A stretch of 64,000 bases of DNA, taken from assembly GCA_020809705.1 (NCBI GenBank), contig CP085835.1, positions 4,030,001 to 4,094,000 of the forward strand. Reading direction: 5' to 3'. Below the pieces are notes generated by a model. It was not told where the DNA came from, did not search any database, and was given only the letters and a program-made list of their open reading frames with translations. Source of the stretch: Calonectria ilicicola (lineage: Eukaryota > Ascomycota > Sordariomycetes > Hypocreales > Nectriaceae). The position numbers were made by a program, and so were the translations under genes. Below are positions 22,031 through 33,042 of the stretch, one piece after another (position 1 is the first letter of the stretch; every line of letters begins with the position of its first letter).

Positions 22031-23313
22031 ATGCAATCCTTCTTAGCACGGCTAACTGGGACGACTTCAGCCCGAGTCATAATCAAGTATATCATGCTAT
22101 TTGGGCATACGTTGAAGGAACTGTTGGCTGACTGGTTTTAGACCGGATTGCGACTACGTATTTCTCAGTGGATATGGGAAGGAGGCTCGAGGACAGTATC
22201 TGCGAGGCAAGCTCATCCTAGTTTTACCTAGAAATAAAACGATCAAAGAGGTCCAGCTAAGACTGACTGGAAGAATCTTGCTTGGGTAAGTCAAACGGAT
22301 ATCCTAGCAGTAACCAGTTCATCTTACTAAATTACCATCTTAGGGATCATAAAGCAGAGACAGATGGCTCAGCAAAGTGGGAGACGGGGGAGTCCGTTCT
22401 GTACCAGTGGGATTCATTTTTAATCCAGAGTCACTGTGCCCAAGCATCCTCATTCGGTGATGTCACCTACGAGTGGCCATTCGAGCTGTTGATTTGCGGC
22501 AACCAGGAAGAGTCTGCTGAAGGGTGTGCCCGATGTGGCGTCACATACAGACTTGAGGCTTGTACTGTTGATGAAGATTCCTCTACCGGCGTCCGGAGCT
22601 TTGCTCCTATTCGCATTCTTCGTTGCCCACCAGAATCTTCGTATGAGCTGATGGACCCTTTGACAACACAAGGGAAATGGGCCAATGTGATTGAGTACAA
22701 TGTGACGCTGGAGCACAAAGCCATAGCCCTGGGGGGGCTCATACCCATCAGGGCCCAGCTCATGAAAATAAAACCTGAAGTGGACGTTGTGAAGGCTGGA
22801 TTCTATCTTCGACAAAAGCATAGTATCAGCCGCAAGGAGGGGCTCAAGTTTGACGGGCAACGTATAGTTACTGAATGGCCTTTATTACTCGACGATACAA
22901 ACCAGCAGGTTCAAACTTGGCAACAATGTCTACATTTGTCACCTATTGCCAGAAGGTGTTCTCCTGACTTTGATGTTTGTGGCATCTCCATAAGTCACAC
23001 ATTGCACTTTACGGCGACATTAAGAGACAAGGACGGAACTAAATCCGAGGTATGGTGTTTCGATCAATTTTCAAGGCCTGGCAGCTTACATGACCTATAG
23101 TATGAAATTTCCATGCCCATCACTCTATTCATCTCGCCTGAGTTACCTGTCAATGGCTGGGGCAACTTTGTTCGATATCCCAAGAGCTGCGCAACGGAGT
23201 CAGATATATTATCAGCGGGGATTCAGATCCCTCCCAAGTATTGTAAGCATGGTAGTGTAAGCGACTATGAGGGTACTCCTGGGACTCCACCACCAGCATA
23301 CAGCCAGTATTGA
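22031..23313 (+). CDS. Alpha-arrestin (arrestin-related trafficking adaptor), four exons
   Basis: Exons 22031-22086, 22142-22285, 22344-23049 and 23101-23313 give 372 residues, and every junction is in phase. Introns have a GTATAT donor with CTGAC branch, a GTAAGT donor with ACTAA branch, and a GTATGG donor with TATAG acceptor. Exon 1 reads MQSFLARLTGTTSARVIIK. Exon 2 carries the arrestin N-terminal strand pattern (YVFLSGYGKEARGQYLRGKL). The C-terminal arrestin fold ends in PITLFISPELPVNGWG. The tail holds a PY motif (PPPAYS), the docking site for Nedd4/Rsp5-type ubiquitin ligases in this family. The inferred role is ubiquitin-dependent turnover of plasma-membrane transporters. The protein is short for the family and has a single PY motif. 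Confidence 0.85.
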
Positions 23314-23964
23314 GTTTGGATAAATCCAAGCGCGGTGGGTCGGCCCGACGTGGTTTCAATCACCTTGAGCTCAACCCAGTCACCTAGTTTATTTGGGTTC
23401 GCATGCTGTATTTGTATTAGACGTAAATAATTAGAGTTTGTATATTCAGAGAAGGGCCTTTTTGGTTCATGGATGAAACTTTTCAACGTTGGCATGATGT
23501 ACTACTGTGGAATTAAATTCTTACATGGTGTTCAATCTGGCGCGAGTAGTCACTACATTTGACAGCAATGACGAAACTATACACGATGGATGAATGTTTC
23601 CCCTTGATCAGTTCCTGTATAATCCTGTTAGTGCGTCCCACATCCCGATTAAATTTGAGACTGTTCACAAAATCCACGTGAAACCAACTTTTCGAGCACA
23701 ACTGTCCTGGGATGAGTGAGCTAGTTATGCCCAGGCCAAATAAATTTTATTATCCTTCTCTTTGTTACTATCTCTATACATATGATAGGGAACTAGCTCG
23801 CAAGAGGTAAATACTTTGAGCTTCGACCAACAGTAATTAATGTGCGCAGCCATGAACCCTCCCCTAGTCAATGAGGCCCTATCATGGTCAACGCCAGAAT
23901 TAAGCATTAAAAGGGTACTGGACCGTTTATCCGAATCAGAGCCATGCTGCTTGCTTGGCATTGC
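23314..23964. other. Intergenic region (convergent genes)
   Basis: 3' flanks of the arrestin and Zn2Cys6 genes. No coding or repeat signal seen. Confidence 0.5.
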
Positions 23965-25916
23965 TTAAACCGTCGCGGTCTGATGCTCATCAACTTGTGA
24001 GGTGCTATAATCTTCCACCCAAAAGTCCTATTTGAATTAATATTGGCATTCATCAAATATGCAATCGCCATACTTACCCAATTGATGTCATCAGGCCTAA
24101 ACCAGTCAATGCTGCTGACCCAATCATCAAACCTGCCCTCAGAGTCTTCTTGTCCTGGAGTCGGCGCCGGGTCTTGTCGAGAGAGGCGAGACCTGGAATG
24201 TCAATTTATGTCGAAACAAAGCAAGGGAATATTCACTGACTGTAAACGACGTATTATATGATATACACTTTCACAGGCCGCGCTGTTCCTCTGGAGGATT
24301 TCTAGCCGGCGCACAGTGGCATCGATGACCGACACGTGCTCCCCAAATTCGGAGCTGTTGGGCACGTCCAGTAGGCATGAGGTTAAAGCAACGGCTCCAT
24401 GCAACGCATTGCAGCTTACCGTTCCATGGACAAGCCAACGATAACATTTCAATCGAGGGAGCTCATACAACTGACGGTGTATATCCATCAGGGCTAAACT
24501 CGATTCAACACATCTATCTCTTGATGTTGGGCGGAATTGACTGGACCGGGAGTTGTGGAACGGGCGGTGTATGAGCAAATATAGCTGATGTGCATATGTC
24601 TGAAGAATACACCAATGTGCGTACCCAGACGTATCTAGAATACTTCGAGCTCCATCAACTAGATAAAGTGTGTCCCATGTCTGTTGCTCTTTTGCTATCA
24701 TAGAATCGAAATGGTTTAGTGATTCTTCGTTGAGGCGGTCCGAGCCGGAAATGTGATTGCATATCTGGGTAGAAAGCTTGAACAGGTAAATCTGGAATCT
24801 CATAAGAGACATTTGAGTAGGTTGAGCCGAGGCTAGTTGGCCTGACGGTGTCAAGATGCCGTCTTCCCGAATATCGCTGTCATTAGCATCAGTTACCATC
24901 GGTGCCTTCATATTACAGAGGAAAGATAAGTCAATATCCCGAAATAGCAGCGCTTGGTGTGTATGCAGAATCAAAATGCCTGCCCAGCAACGACTCCGCC
25001 TTTCTCTTTGGATGTAATTTGTTTCGGTCGAACCAGTGTGGCAGCGGAGAGCAATGGCAATATTCAAGGCATTTCCAAGCAGAGCCCAACCATACTCAGC
25101 CCCTTCGCTATCGGATATTGTATGGATCAATATGAGCAACGCTTCAAGAGTGTGGAGATTGTGGCGGACTAAGAACTGATCCTGCGAAAGCGACATCATG
25201 GCGGCATTTCGATACTGTCGCGATATAGATGTCACATCTCGAGATGAAGGAGGGGTCTGCCATAATTCTGCGAGGGCAGGATCACTGGATTCAATGGTTT
25301 TCAAGGTTAATGAACAGATGGCAAACAGCAGAGCCAGCCATGATAAATCGACCTGGAGAGGATTTTGTAGAAAATTCGCATATTGCCTTTGGAATGTCGG
25401 ACCGTGCAATATGTGGAAAAGCGGGGAAAGATGTGCAAAGTAATGAGACACTAGATATTCGCAGATGGTGTCTGGAGGGAGCATTTCAAGAAGCTCTGTA
25501 GCGTGCATACTGGGCCCAAAAGACAGAGCGGGAGTGACATCGACTGAAAGACCTCGAACATTTTTCTCTACTGGTGGCCGACACAAGATGTTATCCCACC
25601 GATGGTGAATTGGTTCCGGACTTGGGCTTCGGGGAGAGACTAGCTCGGGAAGCCGATGCTGGGGCTGAGAACCACCACGGGCGGCAGTATTTTGGGTTCT
25701 TTTTCGGAGATGCGGACGTGTGAATTCCGCGCGGGCCGTCCCATATGCACATGAATCTTTCAAGCCCCTGCGTGTACAGGTGGCGCAAGGTAGTTGGCGA
25801 TCACATCGAAGTTTTGAATGTCTGCACGCCTCACAACTCAAGGGTTTTCGAAGGCGGCGCTTCAACTGCGTATCCACTCCTTGGGAATTGACGCTGTTTG
25901 GACTTGCTTGCTGCAT
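23965..25916 (-). CDS. Zn2Cys6 transcription factor with fungal-specific TF domain
   Basis: Exons 25916-24241, 24192-24078 and 24027-23965 give 617 residues. The DNA-binding cluster is CEACRHSKLRC-x5-C-x2-C-x8-C near residues 25-53, followed by a basic linker. The middle homology region starts around LVSHYFAHLSPLFHILHGPTF and includes ...YGWALLGNALNIAIALRCH and RRSRCWAGILI. Intron 1 (GTCAGT donor) and intron 2 (GTAAGT donor, AATAG acceptor) are in phase. They yield the typical acidic, Trp-rich C-terminus: ...FDDWVSSIDWFRPDDINW|DFWVEDYSTS. The ATG at 25916 is the last one upstream of the zinc cluster; an in-frame extension of 50 residues is possible but looks unstructured. The target pathway is unknown. 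Confidence 0.9.
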
Positions 25917-26340
25917 TGCTTTTAGTTGTAACGCTGGAATGGCTGTACAGGGCGGTATTCGGACCAAGCAATCGGACGCTGGGGCGAAACATTTGCTGTG
26001 TACAGTCGGAGTTAAGCATTGATCGGGGATGTCGTTTTGTCGGAGATAGTGCTGTTCCTTGAACATGGATTATGTCATCAGAGTCCCCGCCACCCATTTT
26101 TGGACAAGTGGTCGGTGAGTAGCTTAACAAGATAACTTTGTCCCATCGATGGTTCGCTCCGAGGATTCTCACTATTGTAAAATGTTCTTTATTGGGAAAA
26201 CCTTCTAATGCTTGTTAAAATATGACAACTCTACCATGTCAAAGGCCCAGGCATTGCAGTAGATTAATGGGAGGTGAGTAACCCGTGGAACTCTTCCTTT
26301 TGAGCTTTGATCAAACTGCCAGAGAGCCATTTAAAGAACT

Positions 26341-26895
26341 TCAAGACAAGTCTTTAACCAGAATCAAGTCTGTGTGAATTGTGTTGGGGCCGATATTAAA
26401 GTCATGCACACCCACATGTCGAAAACCCCATCGCTCATAAATCGTCTTTGCCTTTGCATTTTCCCAAACGCCTAGCCACAAGTGCTTGAACCCTTGCTCC
26501 CGTGCCATTCCTTCAACTGTGTTGGCGAGTAAGCTTCCAACCCCTTTTCCATGAACCGAAATGTCCACATAGAGTCGTTGAAGCTCCACTTTGCTATCCA
26601 GCTGGTCGACGCAGGGATCTGTGCTTTCGTGGGTAAGATAAGCAAACCCAGCCAGTTTGCCCTCATTGTCGCTGGCAATCATGATTTCGATAGAGGCGTT
26701 TTCCAGGTCTTTAATAATCGCCGTCGTTGAATATGTTTCTTTGAGGTAAATAACGAGGTCATCTGGCTCGATTGCGTGGCCATATGTCGTCTCAAAAACG
26801 CGACGCCCCAACTCTCCAATTGCGCCTGCGTCAGACAGTTGCGCTTTGCGAACAACAAAGGACCCTGATTCTTGAGACGGGACTGAAGAAGACAT
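26341..26895 (-). CDS. GNAT-family N-acetyltransferase
   Basis: Single exon, 184 residues from the ATG at 26895. Typical GNAT layout: VRKAQLSDAGAIGELGRRVF at the N-terminus, then the acetyl-CoA loop motif LQRLYVDISVHGKGVGSLL (Q/RxxGxG/A), then LWLGVWENAKAKTIYERWGF, the motif B that closes the fold. An upstream in-frame ATG at 26922 would add nine residues. The acceptor substrate (protein, polyamine, amino sugar or antibiotic) cannot be decided from sequence. Confidence 0.88.
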   Translation of the reverse strand: MSSSVPSQESGSFVVRKAQLSDAGAIGELGRRVFETTYGHAIEPDDLVIYLKETYSTTAIIKDLENASIEIMIASDNEGKLAGFAYLTHESTDPCVDQLDSKVELQRLYVDISVHGKGVGSLLANTVEGMAREQGFKHLWLGVWENAKAKTIYERWGFRHVGVHDFNIGPNTIHTDLILVKDLS

Positions 26896-27466
26896 TGTGG
26901 AACCAGTCACAAGGCAATGCAAATAAAATTAAATGGTTTCATCGACTGCGTGGAAGACATAGAAGTCGTGGCGCAGCTTTATGAATTCAAGTCAGATTGA
27001 GTCACTGTGGAGGACGCTACTTGACTAAGCCAAAGCACTACTAAATGATACAGTCAGTCAGTACCAACAGGTCAATTTACGGTGGGAAGGAATGGCTGAC
27101 ATGGCGCTAAGCTCAAATTAGCTTACGCACCATTTTGCGCGGGTCCCAGTTGCAAAACTCCGATATCCACTCAATGATAGGTGAGATATTGCCCGTTGTT
27201 CGTCTCAAAATTGCATGCATTCAGACTCGGGTCTGGAACAAAGGCAGTCAATTTGAGAAAATTTGACTATACCCTTAATAATATGATATTGTACAAAGAA
27301 AGTCAAGTTTATTTTTATCACTGTCCTCAACCACAAATTTATTATTCCTGTATATCAGATTTTTACTTGAGTGGCATGGATATGCGGGCCAACTTCTTCC
27401 CATGCTATTAGTCTCCCCCTTTTGGGTCTAGTGAAATGGTTGGTCAGTATGTATTTGGTGTATATT

Positions 27467-29200
27467 TTAAGCCTTTTTTTCATCCAATGTAGGGTTAAGA
27501 GATGAGTGATTTGCAGACTCCAAGTCAGGCGTTGGAGTGGTGGTCCCGTCAACTACTGTGGAAGTATCGTCAGTGATTGACTGTGACTCATGAGGGCTTT
27601 CATCCTCAGGATCCACCGCCACGGCTGGCCTGGATTGGCTTTGTACAAAAGCTGCCGAAATAGCTGCGTACTTGCATCGGGCGCGGACACGCGGGCCATA
27701 TCGATAAAATATAAAAGGAAACGGAGCGCATGCAAGAGCTAGAAATGCAGGAATTGAAGATGCCCAGTGGATTCCCAGGTTTTCATACATGCGACTAGTA
27801 AACAGTGGAAATGCAGCACCGAAACAAGACCGTAAAACTGAGTTGGCCGCCAAAGCTGACGCTGCATAAATTGTATAAGAGTCAACCAAATAATTCATGA
27901 TGCCGAGGAACACGAGTACCATGCCGAATCCGAAAAGGCTAGCAGCAATGATGCTGACTATCCAGTGAACAGATGCGCCGTTTGTCCAAGCAAACCAAAA
28001 CAGGCCAATGGGCAAGACAATTGCCGCAACCATTGTAGGTGGCAGACGTGCTTCAGGTGGAGCAACTCCGTTGTTCTTTTCGGCAGCTCGATTGTAACGG
28101 GAATTGTCTGGAATCGTGTAGATGACTGCGCTCAGCATACCAACTAAAACACCGAGAAATGGAAGACCTCCAACACCTTGGTTCCAACCACGATCGCGCT
28201 GATAGACAATTGGAAAAGCAGCGAACATCATATAGAGTGTTCCATAGATGATGGCCATGTAAATCGACAACAGGAGAACAATGGGCTCTTTGAAAAGCAA
28301 CACCCATGGTCGAGACAAGGCTGTTTGAAGAGATTCACCCAACGTGACTTTGCCTCTGGAGTGATCGATTGCGCTGATGTAATGTTTTCCTGTGGTCTTT
28401 GATAGCTGGGCAGCTCGCTTCCGAAGCAACACAGGGGCATACGTTTCTGCCATGCCAAGAGAGCAGACAATCCAAATCACTCCTGAAAAGGCTGCGAGGA
28501 ATCCCATGACCCAACGCCATCCTGCATTCATTCCCAGAAACCCTCCGGCAATGGGCCCAAATACAGGCCCAAGGGATGGAGCAGCGGCAAAGAGAGACAT
28601 GGCTAGACCTCTTTGTGAAGCTGGGAACATGTCTGCTATAGCGCCTCCGCCGTTGGTAAGAGGGGATGATCCAAAAGCGCCAGCAAAAAACCGCAGAATT
28701 ATCAAGGTCCATGCATTATGAGCACCAGCGCAGCCAGCATTAAAGGCTGTCATAGCAGCATAGGTGGCGATAAATAAGATTTGGCGGCCGAACAGTTCGC
28801 TCAAAGGCGCCCAAAATAGAGGCCCGATTGCAAAACCCAAAACAAAAAGAGACACTCCCAAAGTGGCAACCTCTTGACTGATTTCAAACTCTTTTATTAT
28901 TTCAGAGACGCCTCCTGTATACCCTGAGGATACCAGAGTAACGGCCAAGGTCGAGACTGCAGCCCCCATGGTGATGGACCATTTTGTAACCCAATGGAAG
29001 AGCATGGGGTTTCTTGGATCATCGGGTATCCATTGCACGAGATAGGGGTCATCTTCCGTGCCGGATCCTGGGTATTGAAAGTTGGCGACCTCTGGAGTAA
29101 TGCCGGCCTGATCGATAACCATCCTCCAGTATGGAATTTTGGTGTGTTGAATCGGTTCGACGCTGCCGAGCTGATCGGCGGGTTCGAGTTGCGCCGTCAT
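27467..29200 (-). CDS. MFS transporter, DHA1 drug:H+ antiporter type
   Basis: Single exon, 577 residues, with 12 hydrophobic segments. Motif A-like APLSELFGRQ follows TM2. The antiporter motif C (SLGPVFGPIAGGFLG) lies in TM5. A cytoplasmic hydrophilic N-terminus contains the fungal DHA1 element DPYLVQWIPDDPRNPM, and there is a hydrophilic acidic C-terminal tail. Relatives export polyamines, azoles or secondary metabolites across the plasma membrane. The gene is divergent from a bZIP regulator 543 bp away, so shared promoter control is possible. The substrate is unknown. Confidence 0.93.
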   Translation of the reverse strand: MTAQLEPADQLGSVEPIQHTKIPYWRMVIDQAGITPEVANFQYPGSGTEDDPYLVQWIPDDPRNPMLFHWVTKWSITMGAAVSTLAVTLVSSGYTGGVSEIIKEFEISQEVATLGVSLFVLGFAIGPLFWAPLSELFGRQILFIATYAAMTAFNAGCAGAHNAWTLIILRFFAGAFGSSPLTNGGGAIADMFPASQRGLAMSLFAAAPSLGPVFGPIAGGFLGMNAGWRWVMGFLAAFSGVIWIVCSLGMAETYAPVLLRKRAAQLSKTTGKHYISAIDHSRGKVTLGESLQTALSRPWVLLFKEPIVLLLSIYMAIIYGTLYMMFAAFPIVYQRDRGWNQGVGGLPFLGVLVGMLSAVIYTIPDNSRYNRAAEKNNGVAPPEARLPPTMVAAIVLPIGLFWFAWTNGASVHWIVSIIAASLFGFGMVLVFLGIMNYLVDSYTIYAASALAANSVLRSCFGAAFPLFTSRMYENLGIHWASSIPAFLALACAPFPFIFYRYGPRVRARCKYAAISAAFVQSQSRPAVAVDPEDESPHESQSITDDTSTVVDGTTTPTPDLESANHSSLNPTLDEKKA

Positions 29201-29743
29201 TGCGGGTTTTTCCAGTGGAGCTTTGCGATCAATAGATTCCTGGTGTCAAATCGAATCGAATACTTGAAGTTTAGAAAGAAATTAAGAATACAGGATGCTA
29301 AACAGAAAGAAAAGGTGCCATGGCAAGTCGGAGGCCGAGGGATCCAGGTTAATGAAGCACGGCACTGTCGTATACCTTTCTCATTTACAATTATTTCCCA
29401 GGTCCCAATGGCTTATAAATGGTCAAAGATCCATATTTGACGCATGCGTGAACCACTTTCCCGTGCCTCTGGAAGCAAAGCGTATCCGAGTCTTGTCCTT
29501 TCTCTCATCCATCCCTGCCACTGATTCAGTGCAGGGGTGCTCGGTGGGGCCGCGCGATCCAGCCTTTCCGCGACCGCAAATCATTCTCACAGTAAAGAAC
29601 TGGCACTTAAATTAGCCCCCTCCACGCTGATTCAAGATTCTGTCGCTTCTTCACACCTGACAAGCATTTCAGCTGCGTGTTATGGCAGTGAATTGTGGCC
29701 TCTTTGGGCCTTTGTCCGAACGATAGAGCAACTTGCAGTGACT
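29201..29743. promoter_or_regulatory. Divergent promoter region, MFS transporter / bZIP regulator
   Basis: 543 bp separate the two start codons. It contains a near-perfect palindrome at about 29513-29537 (CCCTGC, ACTGA, TCAGT, GCAGGG arms), whose core recurs at 49112-49141. No clear TATA box is seen on either side. Confidence 0.5.
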
Positions 29744-31069
29744 ATGCATCCCGATCGGTCCGAGCCAAGGACCGAGCCCCGACTTGCGGACGCGGCTGAG
29801 GCCGACGCCGACGCCGAGACCGAAAAGACACCTCCCGCTGAGATACATTTAACCAACAAGTGGGATATTCAAAGCGAGGGAAGTGCCTGGCTGGAATCTC
29901 AGCTGCAGAGGAAACGAGCCCGTGATCGCCGCGCCCAGCAAAAGGCCCGTGACAAGCGAACGTCTCTAGTCCAGGGCCTCGAGAACCAAATAGCAACACT
30001 CAACGACGAATTGCGAGAGTTACGCCACTACTGCGAGGCTCTCTACCAGGAAAACCAAGTCCTTCACTCGCAGCGAGACAATGTCCGCCACGCCGTTGGA
30101 TTGTGGGAGCGCCCAGTAATGCCAGCTTCAGAGCCTGGTCCTACAGAGCATGCAAACCATCACCTGCCTCATTTACATGATACTAGAGTGGCATCCTCCC
30201 GCAGCCCAAATGCATCCAGGGTAGGATGCCATAGGTTGCTCGGAGACTTGCCTCCTGGCGTAGTTCTGGAGAATTGCAATATTTCTCAGCACGGCACTAG
30301 TTGGGATATACCAAACAACCAGGATAAACCTCCTACACATGGCTCTATCGTCCTGAGTCAAACCCGTTCAATAAGCGGTGAGACTCATGTTGACCAAGAC
30401 AATCCTGGTGTTGCAAATGCTTCAGAATCCGAAACCGGTCCTTGGAGCATGCCACCTAAACACAACGCGAATGACGCACTGGATACAGAACAAATTGTTC
30501 GATACTTGGCGCACCCTGAACTTGTCCATGCCTCTTCTGATATTCCTACACCTCTTGAAATTCTATATGGCTCTCCCACCAACTTTCTTGCTGATATTAT
30601 ACACAAGGGTATGCTGCGGAGGCCTTCAGGAGAACCTGAACGTCTTGCAGCTGGATTACTCCACTATCAGTTCATCAAATGGACGATGAACCCCACCAAG
30701 ACCGCATTTTCTCGCCTCTGTGATTTTCAGAAACCCGTCTATGAGCAAATATCCCAGACCCATCACTACTTTATCGACTTTATAGCCTGGCCGAAATTGC
30801 GCGCCAACATGATTAAATACAAGCACCTCTACAATGCGTCGGATGCTATGAGTCTCCTCAGATGCTGCCAGAAAATGAGGTGGCCATGGAGACGGCCTTT
30901 TCTTCAGCCAAACACCCAGGGCATATTATCTATATGCCCCGACTTTTACAACACATTTACAAAAATTGAGGGGTGGGGTCTAACTGATGAATATATTCGG
31001 TTTTTAAATCAGCACCCAGAACTTTTGGAGGGGATAGATGTTGAATCCATGCGATTTCAATTTTTGTAA
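29744..31069 (+). CDS. bZIP transcription factor with DUF3425 domain
   Basis: Single exon, 441 residues from the ATG at 29744; the open frame upstream has no ATG close to the basic region. The basic region RKRARDRRAQQKARDKR lies at about residues 52-68. It is followed by heptad-type leucines (LVQGLENQIATLNDELREL). The basic region has Asp where classic bZIPs have the invariant Asn, as is common in the fungal bZIP-DUF3425 group. The C-terminal third (PTPLEILYGSPTNFLADIIH ... YHYFIDFIAWPKLR ... EGIDVESMRFQF) is the DUF3425 region. The stop TAA overlaps a GTAAGT sequence, so a further small exon cannot be excluded, though the protein already reaches the usual end of the family. It may regulate the divergent MFS gene. 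Confidence 0.88.
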   Translation: MHPDRSEPRTEPRLADAAEADADAETEKTPPAEIHLTNKWDIQSEGSAWLESQLQRKRARDRRAQQKARDKRTSLVQGLENQIATLNDELRELRHYCEALYQENQVLHSQRDNVRHAVGLWERPVMPASEPGPTEHANHHLPHLHDTRVASSRSPNASRVGCHRLLGDLPPGVVLENCNISQHGTSWDIPNNQDKPPTHGSIVLSQTRSISGETHVDQDNPGVANASESETGPWSMPPKHNANDALDTEQIVRYLAHPELVHASSDIPTPLEILYGSPTNFLADIIHKGMLRRPSGEPERLAAGLLHYQFIKWTMNPTKTAFSRLCDFQKPVYEQISQTHHYFIDFIAWPKLRANMIKYKHLYNASDAMSLLRCCQKMRWPWRRPFLQPNTQGILSICPDFYNTFTKIEGWGLTDEYIRFLNQHPELLEGIDVESMRFQFL

Positions 31070-31419
31070 GTCATGCCATGCTGTCTTGGCAACTTGAGCT
31101 AGATGTATTTATTGTGTCTGGCAAGATTGTTAAAATATGTTGAAAAGAACCATTTATAGATCTAAAAATAAACCAAGTGTCCAGGAAACTCTCTCTATTT
31201 CAGTTCCATCTTATTTGCATCCAAATGCACTGGAATTTATCCGACAAACTGAGCACGATCGATGTAGGCATGGTATTGATGACAAGTTTTGCTCTCCAAT
31301 GAGCATGTCAATAGTGTATTATTCTAAGTCTATGTTTTAAAGCTGGATTCCACCTCTAGAATCCATTGGAATATAATACAAGCGGCTGTCGAGCAAATAA
31401 TAGACTACCCAGCACCCAT

Positions 31420-32074
31420 TTACTGGGTGTAAAGGCAGCCAACGGGGTTGGGCTCGGCAAAGGCACGAGCCTTGATGCCAAGGCAGCCAGTGTTGCCAGC
31501 AGGCTGAGAGACGCCGGCGTTGACCCAAAGAGCCCAAGCACCGTCGATGCTGTTGGGGCAGGCGAGGAAGCCAGAGCCGTCGATGGTGAGGCCATTATCG
31601 GTGTCGTAGGCCCAGCGGGTGAGCTCACCATTGCGGGGAGGAGACTGGGCGCCGGTGATGTAGCCGACCTTGCCCTGACCTAGTTGAATGTCAGTATACT
31701 ATTTCCGAGCTCAAGCATTATGAATACAACATACCCATGCCGGAGCGGTCGACGTAGACCTGCTGAGGGGGGTTGTCGGTCTTGTAGAGGAAGAGCTCAT
31801 CACCATTCGCACCACCAAGGTAGAAGGTAGCGGAGCCATCAGTGGTGGCATCGCAGGAGGCGTTGTTGTGAGGGAGCTGGAGGAAGAGGTTGCCTAGAGC
31901 GGCCTGGAAGGCGCTGTACTGAACCTCACTGGCAGATCGGATGGAAATAAGGTGGAAAGCGCCAGCGGTGGGATCAGCGGCGGGAGTAGGAGTGGTCTGG
32001 GGGGTAGTGGTGGGAGTGACCTGGGGAGCAGCGGCGGCGAGGCCGGCAGCGAAGATGAGAGACTTGACCTGCAT
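31420..32074 (-). CDS. PhiA-like small secreted cell-wall protein (copy 2)
   Basis: Exons 32074-31735 and 31679-31420 give 199 residues. The intron has GTATGT, a CTGAC branch and CTAG, joining G|GT inside SGMGQG. A signal peptide (MQVKSLIFAAGLAAAA) is followed by a Pro/Thr-rich linker of about 25 residues not present in copy 1, then the PhiA-like core: LFLQLPHNNASCD, ELFLYK, DRSGMGQGKVGY, GFLACPNS, WALWVNAG and a final GCLYTQ. Codon use is strongly biased to C/G-ending codons (especially in exon 2), more than in most neighbours, suggesting high expression. Paralogous with the gene at 6748-7314, which lacks the intron. Likely cell wall or secreted; exact role inferred from family. Confidence 0.82.
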
Positions 32075-33011
32075 GTTGGCGGTGTTGAGCTGAAGTTGAT
32101 TAAAAAGTTATGGTTGGAAAGAGTTGATTGCAGCGGGATTGATATGTTGCTGTTGAGGCGATACCTCGACACCTTTATGTAGAATGAAGCTCCATCGTAG
32201 TCTGTGCTAGAAAAGATCCAGAAGTCGTTGAGAGTGTCGATCGTTCTGCATCATGTCATAGAGCGGGGACTCAAAATTGACATCATCTCCTGCACTACCT
32301 GGACAAATACGAGATGCGCCGCCCCCTTCCACCCTGGCTCCGCCGCGGGGCTTCTCTCGGAATCCCGGCGGTGCAGGCCGCAGGAGGCCTTAAGCTTACC
32401 AAGCGGATCCTCACTCATGGAGACTCGGAATAATCCTCGGTACCAGCCGAGAGTACGCTTTTGAGATAATTCAGCCTTTCGACATTGTTCTTGGCTTGCT
32501 GTCTGTTAGTTGGCTCCCTAGGTTTTGAGCTGGTGAATTGAGGATATCACATTTGCGGGGATTATGCCAGGGTTCAAATGTGCAATCCCACTGCTCCTGT
32601 CACAGATAAACATAGGCATTGCTTTATTTAGACCAGTGTCTACCTATGAGTTGGGGCAATGCCATCGGTTAAGGTTTATGTTGCAGCATTGGGTGTGGCT
32701 TAATTTCCCGGCGAGGGCGATGTCGCTTCGCAGTGTAAATCATAACCCGGTAGAGCCAATGATCAACCGCGGATCGCCCCAATTTCGGCTGCCCAACAAC
32801 AACGTTACGCTAACCATCGCAGCCAAAATTGCCCCATGGTCCACTCTTGCAATTAAGACGAAGCAAGTTTCGACGGCCAAAGTTTCAGATAGACTCGGCT
32901 ATAAACACCTCAAATCTCATTATTCATAAATATTGCTCCATCACACGAAATGCATCTTTGTTGACCTGGATTTCTGCTACAAAATACTAAATGAGCTTTT
33001 TTTTCTTTTTG

Positions 33012-33042
<31 letters not shown>

